Origin: Candidatus Phycosocius spiralis
GTDB lineage: Bacteria > Pseudomonadota > Alphaproteobacteria > Caulobacterales > Aquidulcibacteraceae
Assembly: GCF_030158815.1 (NCBI RefSeq)
Contig: NZ_BPFZ01000007.1
Location: forward strand, 62,001-126,000
Length of the DNA: 64,000 bases
Direction of reading: 5' to 3'
Positions 53,819-63,829 of this stretch are shown piece by piece; within the stretch, counting starts at the first letter, position 1, and every line of letters begins with the position of its first letter. A program made the position numbers and the translations under genes. A model generated the notes under the pieces. The model had not been told where the DNA came from. It searched no databases and saw only the letters and a list, made by a program, of their open reading frames with translations.

Positions 53819-54865
53819 TTAGTCAACCATGCTGGAACGAAGAGGAATGGCGGCCCAATAATCAAACTCTAATATCGCATCGGGATGATCGACCCCTGGA
53901 TACGCATGGGCGGAGACATTTTTAGTGGCGATCAGGCGCAATCGCAGCGCGCCTTGCCCTTGGTTGAGCATGGCTTTGTCAAGCACTTCGCTCCACGCAT
54001 AAATGGTGTCGCCAGCAAATAGGGGCTTGATGTGACGCCCACCATTGATGGCCAATATTTCTGCTGCATTAGCAAGGCCGTTAAAGGCCAAGGAACGCGC
54101 TAAGGAAATCACCACACCACCATAAATCAAGCGTTTGCCATGGCGCGATTGGGCTTGGACGAGGGCGTTAAAATGCACTTTTGCAGTATTTTGATAAAGC
54201 CTTGTGGCAAGTTGATGCTCCGCCTCCTCCACCGTCATGCCATCAATATGGTCGATGCATTCACCAATCTGGAAATCTTCAAACCCAAAGGGGGAGCCTG
54301 CCAATTGCTGGTCATAATTTTTTGACCAAGCCGGTGTGGGGGTTGGTAAATCCTCTGCGGGCACATAGTCTGGCAAGTCTGGGACCACTGGCTTTGGTGC
54401 GGGTGCTGCGGGGTCGGCCTTATTGACCATCACCCACCGCACATAACTTAGGATTACCTCGCCGTGTTGATTGAGGCCCGTGGTACGGACATAGACGATG
54501 CCAGTTTTGCCATCGGTATTTTCTTTAACCCCAATCACTTCTGAAATGGCACAAAGTGTGTCGCCTGGAAAAACCGGGGCTAAAAATCGACCATAGGCAT
54601 AGCCTAAATTTGCCACCGCATTAAGGCTGATATCAGGCACGGTTTTGCCAAACACTGTGTGGAAAACCAACAATGGATCAATCGGTGCGCCATCAAGGTC
54701 GCCGTCGCGGGCGAAGGCGTCTGAGCTATAAAGGGCGTAGCGCGAGCCAGTCAGGGCCGTATAAAGCGCAACATCGCCTTCGGTCAGGGTTTTGGGTGTC
54801 GCATGGCGCAACATCATGCCGACATGAAAATGCTCAAAAAATAACCCAGAATTTGATTTAGTCAT
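53819..54865 (-). CDS. Mesaconyl-CoA hydratase (MaoC-like, double hotdog)
   Basis: A 348-residue protein of the beta-methylmalyl-CoA dehydratase family (mch/meaC), an enzyme of the ethylmalonyl-CoA pathway for acetyl-CoA assimilation. Hallmarks are FFEHFHVGMMLRHATPKTLT, EGDVALYTALTGSRYALYSS, VFGKTVPDISLNAVANLGYA and DTLCAISEVIGVKENTDGKT. The start MTKSNSGLFFEHF matches the family; the frame is open upstream without similarity. Other pathway genes are not in the window. Confidence 0.88.
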   Translation of the reverse strand: MTKSNSGLFFEHFHVGMMLRHATPKTLTEGDVALYTALTGSRYALYSSDAFARDGDLDGAPIDPLLVFHTVFGKTVPDISLNAVANLGYAYGRFLAPVFPGDTLCAISEVIGVKENTDGKTGIVYVRTTGLNQHGEVILSYVRWVMVNKADPAAPAPKPVVPDLPDYVPAEDLPTPTPAWSKNYDQQLAGSPFGFEDFQIGECIDHIDGMTVEEAEHQLATRLYQNTAKVHFNALVQAQSRHGKRLIYGGVVISLARSLAFNGLANAAEILAINGGRHIKPLFAGDTIYAWSEVLDKAMLNQGQGALRLRLIATKNVSAHAYPGVDHPDAILEFDYWAAIPLRSSMVD

Positions 54866-55020
54866 GCGTGGACCTTTGAACGAGCGGTGGTTCCTTGATC
54901 TAGTAGAAGTGATCCCAACACAAGTTATTAATTCCATATTGTGCGCCCCAAACCCAATTGATGCATAGCATCTGGTATCAAACCTCCCTATAGTATGATC
55001 AGGTTTCAAGGGGATAGTCG

Positions 55021-56016
55021 GTGAGCACAGGTTTATTGGCACTGCTGGATGATGTTGCCGCCATAGCAAAAATTGCGGCCGCCAGTTTAGATGACGCTGC
55101 CACCCAAGCGGTCAAAGCAGGCAGTAAGGCTGCAAGTAAAGCCGCTGGCATTGTGATCGATGATGCTGCAGTGACTCCACGCTATGTCGTAGGTTTTGCA
55201 GCAGACCGTGAATTGCCAATGATCGCCAAGATTGCGTGGGGGTCTCTTAAAAACAAGCTGATCATCTTATTGCCAGGCGCTTTGCTCTTAAGCTTGTTTG
55301 CACCCTGGACCATCACGCCCCTTTTGATGCTGGGCGGGACCTATTTGTCTATGGAAGGCTTTGAAAAGGTTCATGATATCTTCCAAAAGCAACAAGGCCA
55401 TGGCGATGACCATGGGGGAGAAGACGAAGAGAGCAATCTTAGCCCTATTGAATTAGAAAATGAAAAAGTAGCCAGCGCCGTGCGCACGGATTTTATCCTA
55501 TCGGCTGAAATCATGGCGATCACTCTATCAACTGTCGCAACAGCGCCGATTTGGCTCCAGGGCGGCGTATTGGGGGTTGTGGGCCTGGGCATGACGGCTT
55601 TGGTGTATGGTGCGGTCGCGCTTATCGTGAAAGCCGATGATGCGGGTGTGGCAATGGCGCGGTCCAAAAGTGGGTTTATCGCCAGTGCAGGGCGTGGCTT
55701 GGTTTTGGGCATGCCAATCTTTCTAAAAGGCTTAAGTTGGCTTGGCATGGTGGCGATGTTGTGGGTGGGTGGTGGCATTTTGATCCATGGTCTCCATGAA
55801 TTGGGCTATGGTGCACCCGAGGAAGCAATCCATCATGTCGCGTCTATGGTGGGAAGTGCTATTCCACCGTTAGAAGGGTTCGTGATTTGGTTGGTGAGTG
55901 CAATCATTGGGGCCATTTTCGGATTGATGGTTGGGGCCTTGGTTGCCCCCCTTGCCCATCATGTTTTGTTGCCAGCTATCGGGCATTTGCAAGCGATGCT
56001 CAAAAAGCCAACCTAG
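55021..56016 (+). CDS. DUF808 (YedI-like) inner-membrane protein
   Basis: A 331-residue membrane protein starting with GTG. The N-terminal MSTGLLALLDDVAAIAKIAA, AAGIVIDDAAVTPRYVVGFA and SLKNKLIILLPGALLLSLFA are DUF808 signatures. It has about six TM helices and a His/Asp/Glu-rich cytoplasmic loop (GHGDDHGGEDEE). Function is unknown. Divergent from the hydratase gene. Confidence 0.9.
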   Translation: MSTGLLALLDDVAAIAKIAAASLDDAATQAVKAGSKAASKAAGIVIDDAAVTPRYVVGFAADRELPMIAKIAWGSLKNKLIILLPGALLLSLFAPWTITPLLMLGGTYLSMEGFEKVHDIFQKQQGHGDDHGGEDEESNLSPIELENEKVASAVRTDFILSAEIMAITLSTVATAPIWLQGGVLGVVGLGMTALVYGAVALIVKADDAGVAMARSKSGFIASAGRGLVLGMPIFLKGLSWLGMVAMLWVGGGILIHGLHELGYGAPEEAIHHVASMVGSAIPPLEGFVIWLVSAIIGAIFGLMVGALVAPLAHHVLLPAIGHLQAMLKKPT

Positions 56017-56070
56017 CTTTACCTAAAACGGCTTGACCCTTTGGGCTGATTGGGTCATTTGTTATAACAA

Positions 56071-57387
56071 ATGCACCTGCCTACATCCCCTTCCCGCCAT
56101 GTGCATGCTGAGGCGAGTGCGCGCAGCACATGGTATCATGCTTCTGCACCGCGCCGCTTTGCCCTTGGTGAAACGCTAAACAACACAATCAGCGCCGATG
56201 TAGTGGTGGTCGGAGCAGGTTATACTGGGATGTCGGCAGCTCTTGACCTTGCACAAGCAGGCTTAAAAGTGGTGGTTCTAGAGGCAGATGAAGTGGGCGC
56301 TGGCGCTTCGGGGCGCAATGGCGGGCTGGCTTGTTCAGGCTGGCGCCACGATCAAATCTGGTTGGAAGAGCGCATGGGTCAAGCTGATGCTAGGGCCCTT
56401 TGGACCTTAGCCGAAGATGCAAAAGCCGACCTCTTTAGTCGTATGCAGACCCTAAACATCGATGCGGATTGGATGGCAGGGCAGATTTTTGCCGCCCACA
56501 CACCTCGCCTCATGCAGGCCTTGGACTATGACGCAGACCATATGGCGCGCGTCTATGGCTTTGAAGCGCCACAGCGCCTGAACCAGGAAGAAGTTGAGCA
56601 TGCCTTGGGAAGTAAGGCCTATTTTGGCGGTTGGCGCGACACCAGTGCAGGCCATCTCCACCCACTCAAGCTGCTCTATGGCCTCTCAGACGCGGCCTTA
56701 GCGGAAGGCGCTACCCTTTATGAGCATAGCCTTGTGATTGAAATTGGCACCCAAGGCCTTAAGCGTTTTGCCAGAACCTCCGAGGGGAAAGTCCTTGCCA
56801 ATCATGTCTTATTATGCGGTGACGGCTATATGGACGGCATTGACCAGCGTGTAGAGACGCGCGTTTTACCCATTGGCAGCTTTATTGTCGCGACTGAGCC
56901 CTTAGCTGAGGATAGCGAAATCCTGCCGAATAAAGAATCTGCGATGGATACCCGCTTTGTGGTCAATTATTGGCGCCGCACCCAAGATAATCGGATCATT
57001 TTTGGCGGTGGTGAAAAATATACGCCAAGCTGGCCAACTGATGTCGGCACGTTCGTGCGCAGGAATCTTATAAAAATTTATCCAAGCCTTGAGAGGATAA
57101 AGCTGACCCATGCTTGGGGTGGTGCTTTGGGGATTACGCCAACGCGGCTGCCCTTTTTGCATCAATTGGCACCGGGCTTGATCAGTGCTTCGGGTTATTC
57201 GGGTCAAGGGGTGGTTTTAGCGCCTTTCTTTGGGCGAATTCTGGCGGCCTGCGTTTTAGGTCAAAGTGGCTATCAAGACGTGCTTTCAAGAGTGCCTGTA
57301 CCCCAATTTCCGGGGGGTCGTCTTCTACGCTGGCCTTTATTAGCGGCCGCCATGTCATGGTACGCCCTGCGAGACAAACTGCCCTAA
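56071..57387 (+). CDS. FAD-dependent amine oxidase (PuuB/DAO-like)
   Basis: A 438-residue DAO-family flavoenzyme resembling gamma-glutamylputrescine oxidase. The dinucleotide motif is VVVGAGYTGMSAALDLAQAG, followed by GAGASGRNGGLACSGW. The C-terminal flavin segment is ISASGYSGQGVVLAPFFGRI. The next gene is an aldehyde dehydrogenase 30 bases away, suggesting joint polyamine or amine degradation. The exact substrate is inferred only. Confidence 0.87.
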   Translation: MHLPTSPSRHVHAEASARSTWYHASAPRRFALGETLNNTISADVVVVGAGYTGMSAALDLAQAGLKVVVLEADEVGAGASGRNGGLACSGWRHDQIWLEERMGQADARALWTLAEDAKADLFSRMQTLNIDADWMAGQIFAAHTPRLMQALDYDADHMARVYGFEAPQRLNQEEVEHALGSKAYFGGWRDTSAGHLHPLKLLYGLSDAALAEGATLYEHSLVIEIGTQGLKRFARTSEGKVLANHVLLCGDGYMDGIDQRVETRVLPIGSFIVATEPLAEDSEILPNKESAMDTRFVVNYWRRTQDNRIIFGGGEKYTPSWPTDVGTFVRRNLIKIYPSLERIKLTHAWGGALGITPTRLPFLHQLAPGLISASGYSGQGVVLAPFFGRILAACVLGQSGYQDVLSRVPVPQFPGGRLLRWPLLAAAMSWYALRDKLP

Positions 57388-57417
57388 ACGCGTGTAGTCG
57401 GCCAAGGAGGCTCTAAG

Positions 57418-58863
57418 GTGAAGCTTTGTGATCCTAATTTAATGCGTAGCCAATGCCTGATTGATGGGATGTGGATTGGTGTTGCTGAAGAAGCCATCTT
57501 TGATCCTGCAACAGGGTTAGAAATTGGTAAAGTGCCCAATCTGGATGCCAAGGCTGCCCATGACGCTATTGCTGCCGCAAACGCCGCCTTACCAAACTGG
57601 CGCGCCAAAACCGCTCATGAGCGCAGTGCGGTTTTACGGAAGTGGTTTGATTTAATCATGGCCAATCAAGAAGACCTCGCCCACATCCTAACAGCTGAAC
57701 AAGGCAAACCCTTGGCCGAAGCGCGCGGCGAGATAGCCTATGCGGCATCGTTTATTGAGTTTTACGCCGAAGAGGCCAAGCGGATTTATGGCGAGACATT
57801 GCCGTCCCCAAAAGCTGATGCCCGCATATTGGTGCTGCGCCAGCCCCTTGGTGTGGTGGCCGCGATCACGCCTTGGAATTTCCCTGCTGCTATGATTGCT
57901 CGTAAAGTTGGCCCTGCCTTGGCAGTGGGCTGCACTATGGTGTTAAAGCCCGCGCCAGAAACACCCTTTACCGCTTTGGCTTTAGCTGAATTAGGACAAC
58001 GGGCCGGGATTACTGCGGGCGTGTTTAACGTGGTCACAGGCGATGCAAAAGCCATTGGCGAAGTTTGGTGTGCCAGCGAGATCGTGCGCGGCTTATCCTT
58101 CACCGGTTCAACACCCATCGGCAAGCTCCTGATGCGTCAATGCGCCGATACCGTCAAAAAGTTGGGGCTAGAGCTTGGCGGCAACGCGCCCTTTTTGGTG
58201 TTTGATGACGCTGACCTCGATGCGGCGGTAGAGGGTGCGATCGCCTCAAAGTTTCGCAATATGGGCCAAACCTGTGTGTGCGCGAATCGCCTTTATGTGC
58301 AAGCAGGTATCCATGATGCATTTGTTGAGCGACTCACCCAAAAAGTGGCGCAGATGAAATTGGGTCCGGGCACGCAAACAGGCGTCACCCAAGGTCCTTT
58401 GATTAACAAGGCGGCTTTAGCCAAGGTCGAAAGCCATGTGGCCGACGCGCTGGAAAAAGGTGCAAAATTGGTCATTGGGGGCAAGGTAGGGGCATTAGGC
58501 GGCACATTTTTTGAACCAACGGTGATCACGGGAGTGACTGCCGCCATGAAATTTGCTCAAGAAGAAACGTTTGGCCCCGTGGCACCGATCTTTGTTTTTA
58601 AAGAAGAGGCTGACGCCTTAGCCCAAGCCAATGACACGCCATTTGGCCTACAAGCCTATGTTTATACAAAAGATTTAGCACGTACCTTTCGTGTGGCAGA
58701 AGCCCTTGAAGCGGGAATCATCGGTGTGAATTCAGGCATCACATCCTCAGTGGGTGTACCATTTGGCGGTATCAAGCAAAGCGGGCTTGGACGTGAAGGA
58801 TCCCACCATGGGGTTGAAGAATATTTAGAGTTAAAATACGTCTATCTGGGCGGACTGAGCTAA
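57418..58863 (+). CDS. gabD: Succinate-semialdehyde dehydrogenase
   Basis: A 481-residue NAD(P)-dependent aldehyde dehydrogenase of the GabD type. Catalytic Cys is in NMGQTCVCANRLYV, the general base Glu in LGLELGGNAPFLVF, and the Asn in AITPWNFPAAMIARK. It begins with GTG after AAGGAGG. With the upstream flavin oxidase it could convert a putrescine-derived aldehyde to succinate. Confidence 0.92.
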   Translation: MKLCDPNLMRSQCLIDGMWIGVAEEAIFDPATGLEIGKVPNLDAKAAHDAIAAANAALPNWRAKTAHERSAVLRKWFDLIMANQEDLAHILTAEQGKPLAEARGEIAYAASFIEFYAEEAKRIYGETLPSPKADARILVLRQPLGVVAAITPWNFPAAMIARKVGPALAVGCTMVLKPAPETPFTALALAELGQRAGITAGVFNVVTGDAKAIGEVWCASEIVRGLSFTGSTPIGKLLMRQCADTVKKLGLELGGNAPFLVFDDADLDAAVEGAIASKFRNMGQTCVCANRLYVQAGIHDAFVERLTQKVAQMKLGPGTQTGVTQGPLINKAALAKVESHVADALEKGAKLVIGGKVGALGGTFFEPTVITGVTAAMKFAQEETFGPVAPIFVFKEEADALAQANDTPFGLQAYVYTKDLARTFRVAEALEAGIIGVNSGITSSVGVPFGGIKQSGLGREGSHHGVEEYLELKYVYLGGLS

Positions 58864-58963
58864 AGAAAACCTGTGAATAACAACACCTGCCCGTCGTAAA
58901 AATTAACCTTTGTTAACCATTATTAGCTTATACTTAATTTTTACCTTTGAAGCGAGTAGATAG

Positions 58964-61273
58964 GTGCAGAAAGTGCCCTTGGACTTGTCAGTTTTTTTAG
59001 CCCAATGGGGCAGCGATATCCTCACAGCGGGCGGGGCTGGATTGGTAGCGGCTTATTTTGCATTTCAGCTCGGTAAGCAAAGGCGTGTACCCCTAACAAC
59101 GCCTAGAGCCAGTGCTGCGATTGCGGCTTCAGGCTCAGTCGCTTTGGTCTGGCCTGATGATGATGATGGCGCGGGATGGGGCCAACCTGAAGAAGAGGCT
59201 GACACAGCCACTCGTGCTGCGTTGGTCAAGCGTTTAGGCCTAAGCACAGACCCGTTAGACACGGCCCCCTCCACATTTGATATATTAGAGGCTTTGGCCG
59301 CAGCATCTGCCGAATTAGGCGCACGGCTTAATCGCTTACGCCAACGCGGAGAAGCGTTCACCCTGTCGGTTCTTGGCCTTGAGGTTCAAGGTAAACCCCA
59401 TGGAGCCAAAGCAATTGTTTGGTTGACGCCAGGTGCACCTGCTGGAGACTTAGCGGGCGCGGAACAAGCGAGCTTTCCAGCTTGGCGTACAGACAGTCAA
59501 GGCGCGTTATTATGGGCCAATCACCCCTATCTTCAAGCGGTCGAGGCCCATGATCTGGAGGACGCCCGCGCGCGCGATTGCGCTTTGGATCGCAAGGCGC
59601 GCAAAGATGCAACCCTTGCTGCCAAAGGGCGCAGTTCGACCTCTACAAGGCCCATTACGATCAATGGCAAACGGCGGATATTACGCATCAGTTTGTTTCC
59701 CGCCCATGATGGGGCGTCTGGAGTTGCCTTTGATGTTACAGAAGAGATCGAGACACGCGACACCTTGGCCCGCGAAGCTAAGGCCCACGAAGAAACGCTC
59801 AATCATCTAACAGATGCAGTTGTGGTATTTGATTCCACCCGCAGGCTAACAACGCATAATCTTGCCTTTAGTCGATTATGGGGCCTTGAGGATGCTTGGC
59901 TGAATGAGGGGCCAAGCCATGGTGAATGGCTTGATCGGTTGCGGCAATCAGCCAAAATTGCCTCAGCACGCGATTTCGCTGCGTGGAAAGCTCAAGAACT
60001 CTCTTATTATCAAGAACCTGGCCTTATTCCTGACCAGACTTGGACCATGCCGGATGGGCGGATTTTACGGGTTGCCCGCCAGCGCCAACCCTCTGGTGGC
60101 TTGTTGATTCTCTTTGAAGATATTTCTGACAAAATGGGTTTGCAGGCGCGCTTTAAGACCTTAATTGAAGTGCAGCGCGCCACGCTAGATAAATTAGGTG
60201 AAGGGGTGGCCGTCTTTACCGCCGATGGGAAGCTTTCCTTAGCCAATAGTGCTTTCGCACGCATGTGGGGGCTTGAACAATCCTTTTTGGATGCACTGCC
60301 TGAATTTGATCTGGTTGTTGAACGCGCGATCTTGATCCACCGCGATAGCGCGTTTTGGAATGAGCTCAAGGCCCGTATCTCTGACCCCTCACCCCAATCG
60401 CGTCAAGAAAAGCAGGGTGAATTCATCTGTGTGGATGGCACGAGCCTTACTTGGCTGACACGCCCTTTGCCCGATGGGGCAACTTTGGCCGCCTTTGCCG
60501 ACGTTACTGCAGCGCGCAAGGTTGAAATGGCTTTGCGCGATAAAGCAGCGGCCTTTCAAGACGCCGATCGCTTAAAAACCGAATTTGTCCGTAATGTCAG
60601 TTATCAATTGCGAACCCCTTTGACCACGATTGGTGGCTATACTGAATTATTGGTTGCCGGTGTGGGGGGCAGCTTAACCCCAGCGCAATCCGATTATCTA
60701 AGTGCCATTGGCTCGGCTTCTAGTCATTTGGGCAAATTGATCGAAAACATTCTTGATCTGGCGATGATTGATGCTGGGCAAATGTCATTGGACCTTGGCG
60801 ATGTGCATGTGCGTGAGGTGCTTGAAATTACTGCTGAGATTGCACGAACCTCATCGGGCAATGATCAAGTTAAAATCCTTGTTGATTGCGATGACAACGT
60901 TGGGGTCATACGTGCCGATAACGCAAGGATCCGTCAGATCCTGTTTAATTTAGTCTCTAATGCACTGCGCTTTACTGGCAAAGGCGATACAGTGACTATG
61001 GGGGCTAGACGCTTTGAAGGTAGCGTGCGGCTATGGGTCAGTGATACGGGTCCAGGTATTGAAATCAACAGACAGGCTTCGGTGTTTGAGGGTTTTGCTG
61101 ACGGGGATCGCAGAGCTGGAGTTAGTCTTGCCTTAGTCAAGCGATTTGTTGAACTCCATGGTGGCTGGGTCTCACTCGCTTCACCAACACCGCGCGGTGT
61201 CACTGTATCATGCTATCTGCCCGCAGAAGCGGCGAACCAGCATGCAGCACCTGAGCTTGATTTGATTTCGTGA
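58964..61273 (+). CDS. divL: DivL-like cell-cycle sensor kinase homologue
   Basis: A 769-residue protein, the same length as I recall for Caulobacter DivL. It has an N-terminal TM helix, several PAS-like domains, a dimerisation helix and a HATPase domain (RADNARIRQILFNLVSNALR, VSDTGPGIEI). The normally phosphorylated His is Tyr547 (FVRNVSYQLRTPLTTIGG), the DivL hallmark. DivL regulates the DivK-CckA-CtrA polarity pathway by binding rather than classical phosphotransfer. The start is GTG and could be slightly off. Confidence 0.9.
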   Translation: MQKVPLDLSVFLAQWGSDILTAGGAGLVAAYFAFQLGKQRRVPLTTPRASAAIAASGSVALVWPDDDDGAGWGQPEEEADTATRAALVKRLGLSTDPLDTAPSTFDILEALAAASAELGARLNRLRQRGEAFTLSVLGLEVQGKPHGAKAIVWLTPGAPAGDLAGAEQASFPAWRTDSQGALLWANHPYLQAVEAHDLEDARARDCALDRKARKDATLAAKGRSSTSTRPITINGKRRILRISLFPAHDGASGVAFDVTEEIETRDTLAREAKAHEETLNHLTDAVVVFDSTRRLTTHNLAFSRLWGLEDAWLNEGPSHGEWLDRLRQSAKIASARDFAAWKAQELSYYQEPGLIPDQTWTMPDGRILRVARQRQPSGGLLILFEDISDKMGLQARFKTLIEVQRATLDKLGEGVAVFTADGKLSLANSAFARMWGLEQSFLDALPEFDLVVERAILIHRDSAFWNELKARISDPSPQSRQEKQGEFICVDGTSLTWLTRPLPDGATLAAFADVTAARKVEMALRDKAAAFQDADRLKTEFVRNVSYQLRTPLTTIGGYTELLVAGVGGSLTPAQSDYLSAIGSASSHLGKLIENILDLAMIDAGQMSLDLGDVHVREVLEITAEIARTSSGNDQVKILVDCDDNVGVIRADNARIRQILFNLVSNALRFTGKGDTVTMGARRFEGSVRLWVSDTGPGIEINRQASVFEGFADGDRRAGVSLALVKRFVELHGGWVSLASPTPRGVTVSCYLPAEAANQHAAPELDLIS

Positions 61274-61297
61274 GGGCTTCGGCAAGAAACCGCACCC

Positions 61298-61960
61298 TCA
61301 AAAGTCCAATGCGAAATTGGCGATCTCCTCGCGCAACCTATCTATACCGATCTGTTCATGCGAGGAGATGGGCAAGATTTCCGGATGCGCTGCTGGGCGC
61401 TTTTTGAGGCCTTCGCGGGTCTGTTCCACCACCCCTTCAAGCTCGCCCTTCTTCAATTTGTCGATCTTGGTCAAAATGATCTGATAAGCGAGTGCGGAAG
61501 CGTCAAGCAGGCTCATCACCTCTAAATCATTGGGCTTGAGTCCGTGGCGACTATCAATCAGTACAAAAGCCCGCTTCAAAGTGACCCGCCCACGCAAAAA
61601 ATCCCGCGTAGCTTCATTCCAGCGGGCAATCTCAGTCTTGGAGGCCACCGCATGGCCATAACCCGGTAAATCGACGATGCGAATTTTATCGATTTCGTCT
61701 TTTCCAGCGATGCCAAAAAAGATCAGCTCACGGGTTCGTCCTGGCTCAGAGGATGCGCGCGCCAGGCCCTTGCGGCCAACCAATGCGTTGACAAGGCTAG
61801 ACTTTCCCACGTTCGATCGCCCGGCAAAACACACTTCGGGTGCGCCTGTAGGTGGCAGGTCCGCCATAGTTTTGGCTGCCCACAAGAAGCGGGGCTCTAA
61901 CCGAAATAGTCGCTCACCGCGTGGCAGTGCGTGGGCAGGGAGCATTGGCTTATAGCCCAT
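61298..61960 (-). CDS. engB: Ribosome biogenesis GTPase EngB (YsxC/YihA)
   Basis: A 220-residue GTPase needed for large-subunit assembly. G1 is AGRSNVGKSSLVNAL, G3 is VDLPGYGHA and G4 is LTKIDKLKKGE. Its ATG overlaps the yidC stop by one base (TGATG), so the genes are coupled. Confidence 0.95.
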   Translation of the reverse strand: MGYKPMLPAHALPRGERLFRLEPRFLWAAKTMADLPPTGAPEVCFAGRSNVGKSSLVNALVGRKGLARASSEPGRTRELIFFGIAGKDEIDKIRIVDLPGYGHAVASKTEIARWNEATRDFLRGRVTLKRAFVLIDSRHGLKPNDLEVMSLLDASALAYQIILTKIDKLKKGELEGVVEQTREGLKKRPAAHPEILPISSHEQIGIDRLREEIANFALDF

Positions 61961-63789
61961 CAGGTCACAGTCTTTTTGCCAAACTTGCCAAAAAACTCAT
62001 CAATTGGATTTGACGTGCCAGAGCGCTTGGCAATCACATATTGCTGCACAATCGTGAGCAGGTTCGACCATGTGTAATAAATCACGAGGCCAGAACCAAA
62101 GCCCGCGAACACAAAGACGAAAATCCACGGCATAAGCGCAAAAATCTGGGCTTGCATCGGATCTGTCGCTGTGGGCTGCATTTTTTGCAGGAGCCAGAAA
62201 GAAATCCCATATAAAATGGGCCAAGCACCAATCGCCAAGAACGTACCGATAAGTGGCAAAGCGGTGGGGTCAAATGGCAAAAGCCCAAATAGGTTGAAAA
62301 TCGTGGTTGGATCTTTCGCCGAAAGATCGGGAATCCAGCCATAAAACGGCGCGTGGCGCAGTTCCAGCGAGATCGACAAAACCTTAAACAAGGCAAAAAA
62401 GATTGGCATTTGCAGGAGGGCTGGGATACAACCCGCAACCGGATTGATCTTCTCACTCTGATAGAGCTTCATGGTCTCTTGCTGCTGGCGCTGCACATCT
62501 GCGGCAAAACGTTCTTTAATCTCAGCCATTTTGGGGGCGAGATCGCGCAACTTCGCGAAGCTCTTATAGCTGGTATAGACCAAGGGGAAGGTCACGATTT
62601 TGATCACAACCGTGACCATCAAAATAGCGATGCCAATATTATTCCCAACCAAGCCGTTAAAGAACATTAGCATGGCGTAAAATGGCTTGGTCAGAAACCA
62701 GAACATGCCCCAATCCACCGCATCTTCAAAGCGTGCTAGACCAAGCTGTGCACCCACACTGCGCAGCTCAGATACCCGCTTGGCACCTGCATACAGATAG
62801 TGAGTGTTCGAAATGGTTTGTCCGATGCCTAAGGAATCCGGTGCTGCAATAAAGCTTGTTTCAAAAACCTCTTCATTGGGCAATTGCGTGACTTTATAGG
62901 CCCCGACTAGCTTGGTCTTTTGATCAGGAATAAGCGCTGACAGCCAGAATTTATCGGTGATGCCCAGCCAGCCGCCTGTGGCGGATTGCTGCAATGCCTC
63001 CCCCTTTTCGAGCTTTTTATAGTCCATCAACTTAAGTTTGCCGTCAAATACACCCACCATCCCTTCATGATTAATGCCATTGGGGGCTTCTTTTGGCTTG
63101 GCATGGCGGCGCAAAGCCCCATATGCTTGCAAAGTCACCGGTGAGGCACCAGTATTGGTGACACGGTCGGTAATGGTGAACAAATAATCCCCATCAATCT
63201 TGATCGTGCGTTCAAACTTGAGACCTTGACCATTGTCATAGGTCAAGATGACAGGCGTGGTTGGGGTAAGGTTTTCATCGGATGCCGCTGTCCACACAGT
63301 GTTAGGGCCTGGTAAGGTGCCAGCAATTGGGTCCGTGGTCGTAAAGCCGAAAAAACCATAATAACCATCGGCCGTGCCCTGGGGGTGCAAAAGCGTGATG
63401 GCCTTGGAATCCTTCTTTATGGTTTCCCGATAGCGTCTAAGCACAAGGTCATCAAAGCGTGCACCTAAGGTGGAAATAGAGCCACTGACGCTATTGGCTT
63501 CAATGGGAATACGCTGGCTCAATGCCAGTGCTTGGGACCGATCTACAGGTGTGCTGACCCCCTTTGTTGTTTCTAAGTTTGCCGTTGGTTGGGCACCTGG
63601 TGCGGTTTGAGCTTTGGCTACCGCTTGGGCCTCGCGCTTTTGGGCCATCTCAGCCAAGCGCGCCCGCTCACGTGGGGCTTCATAAAAATATTGAAAACCC
63701 AATAGAATGGCTAGTGATATCCCAATTGCGATCGCAAGATTTTTGGTATCTGATGTAGAGGGCGGTGAAGACATAGGAGACGGGGCCAT
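61960..63789 (-). CDS. yidC: Membrane protein insertase YidC
   Basis: A 609-residue insertase. N-terminal TM helix (LAIAIGISLAILLGFQYFYE), a large periplasmic beta-sandwich, then five C-terminal TM helices with NPVAGCIPALLQMPIFFALF and FVFAGFGSGLVIYYTWSNLL. AAGGA stands before the ATG at 63789; MSSPPS at 63774 is an alternative. Confidence 0.96.
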   Translation of the reverse strand: MAPSPMSSPPSTSDTKNLAIAIGISLAILLGFQYFYEAPRERARLAEMAQKREAQAVAKAQTAPGAQPTANLETTKGVSTPVDRSQALALSQRIPIEANSVSGSISTLGARFDDLVLRRYRETIKKDSKAITLLHPQGTADGYYGFFGFTTTDPIAGTLPGPNTVWTAASDENLTPTTPVILTYDNGQGLKFERTIKIDGDYLFTITDRVTNTGASPVTLQAYGALRRHAKPKEAPNGINHEGMVGVFDGKLKLMDYKKLEKGEALQQSATGGWLGITDKFWLSALIPDQKTKLVGAYKVTQLPNEEVFETSFIAAPDSLGIGQTISNTHYLYAGAKRVSELRSVGAQLGLARFEDAVDWGMFWFLTKPFYAMLMFFNGLVGNNIGIAILMVTVVIKIVTFPLVYTSYKSFAKLRDLAPKMAEIKERFAADVQRQQQETMKLYQSEKINPVAGCIPALLQMPIFFALFKVLSISLELRHAPFYGWIPDLSAKDPTTIFNLFGLLPFDPTALPLIGTFLAIGAWPILYGISFWLLQKMQPTATDPMQAQIFALMPWIFVFVFAGFGSGLVIYYTWSNLLTIVQQYVIAKRSGTSNPIDEFFGKFGKKTVT

Positions 63790-63829
63790 AGGGGTCCTTG
63801 CTGTCAGCTTCTAAAGTTTCGCTGTGGCT

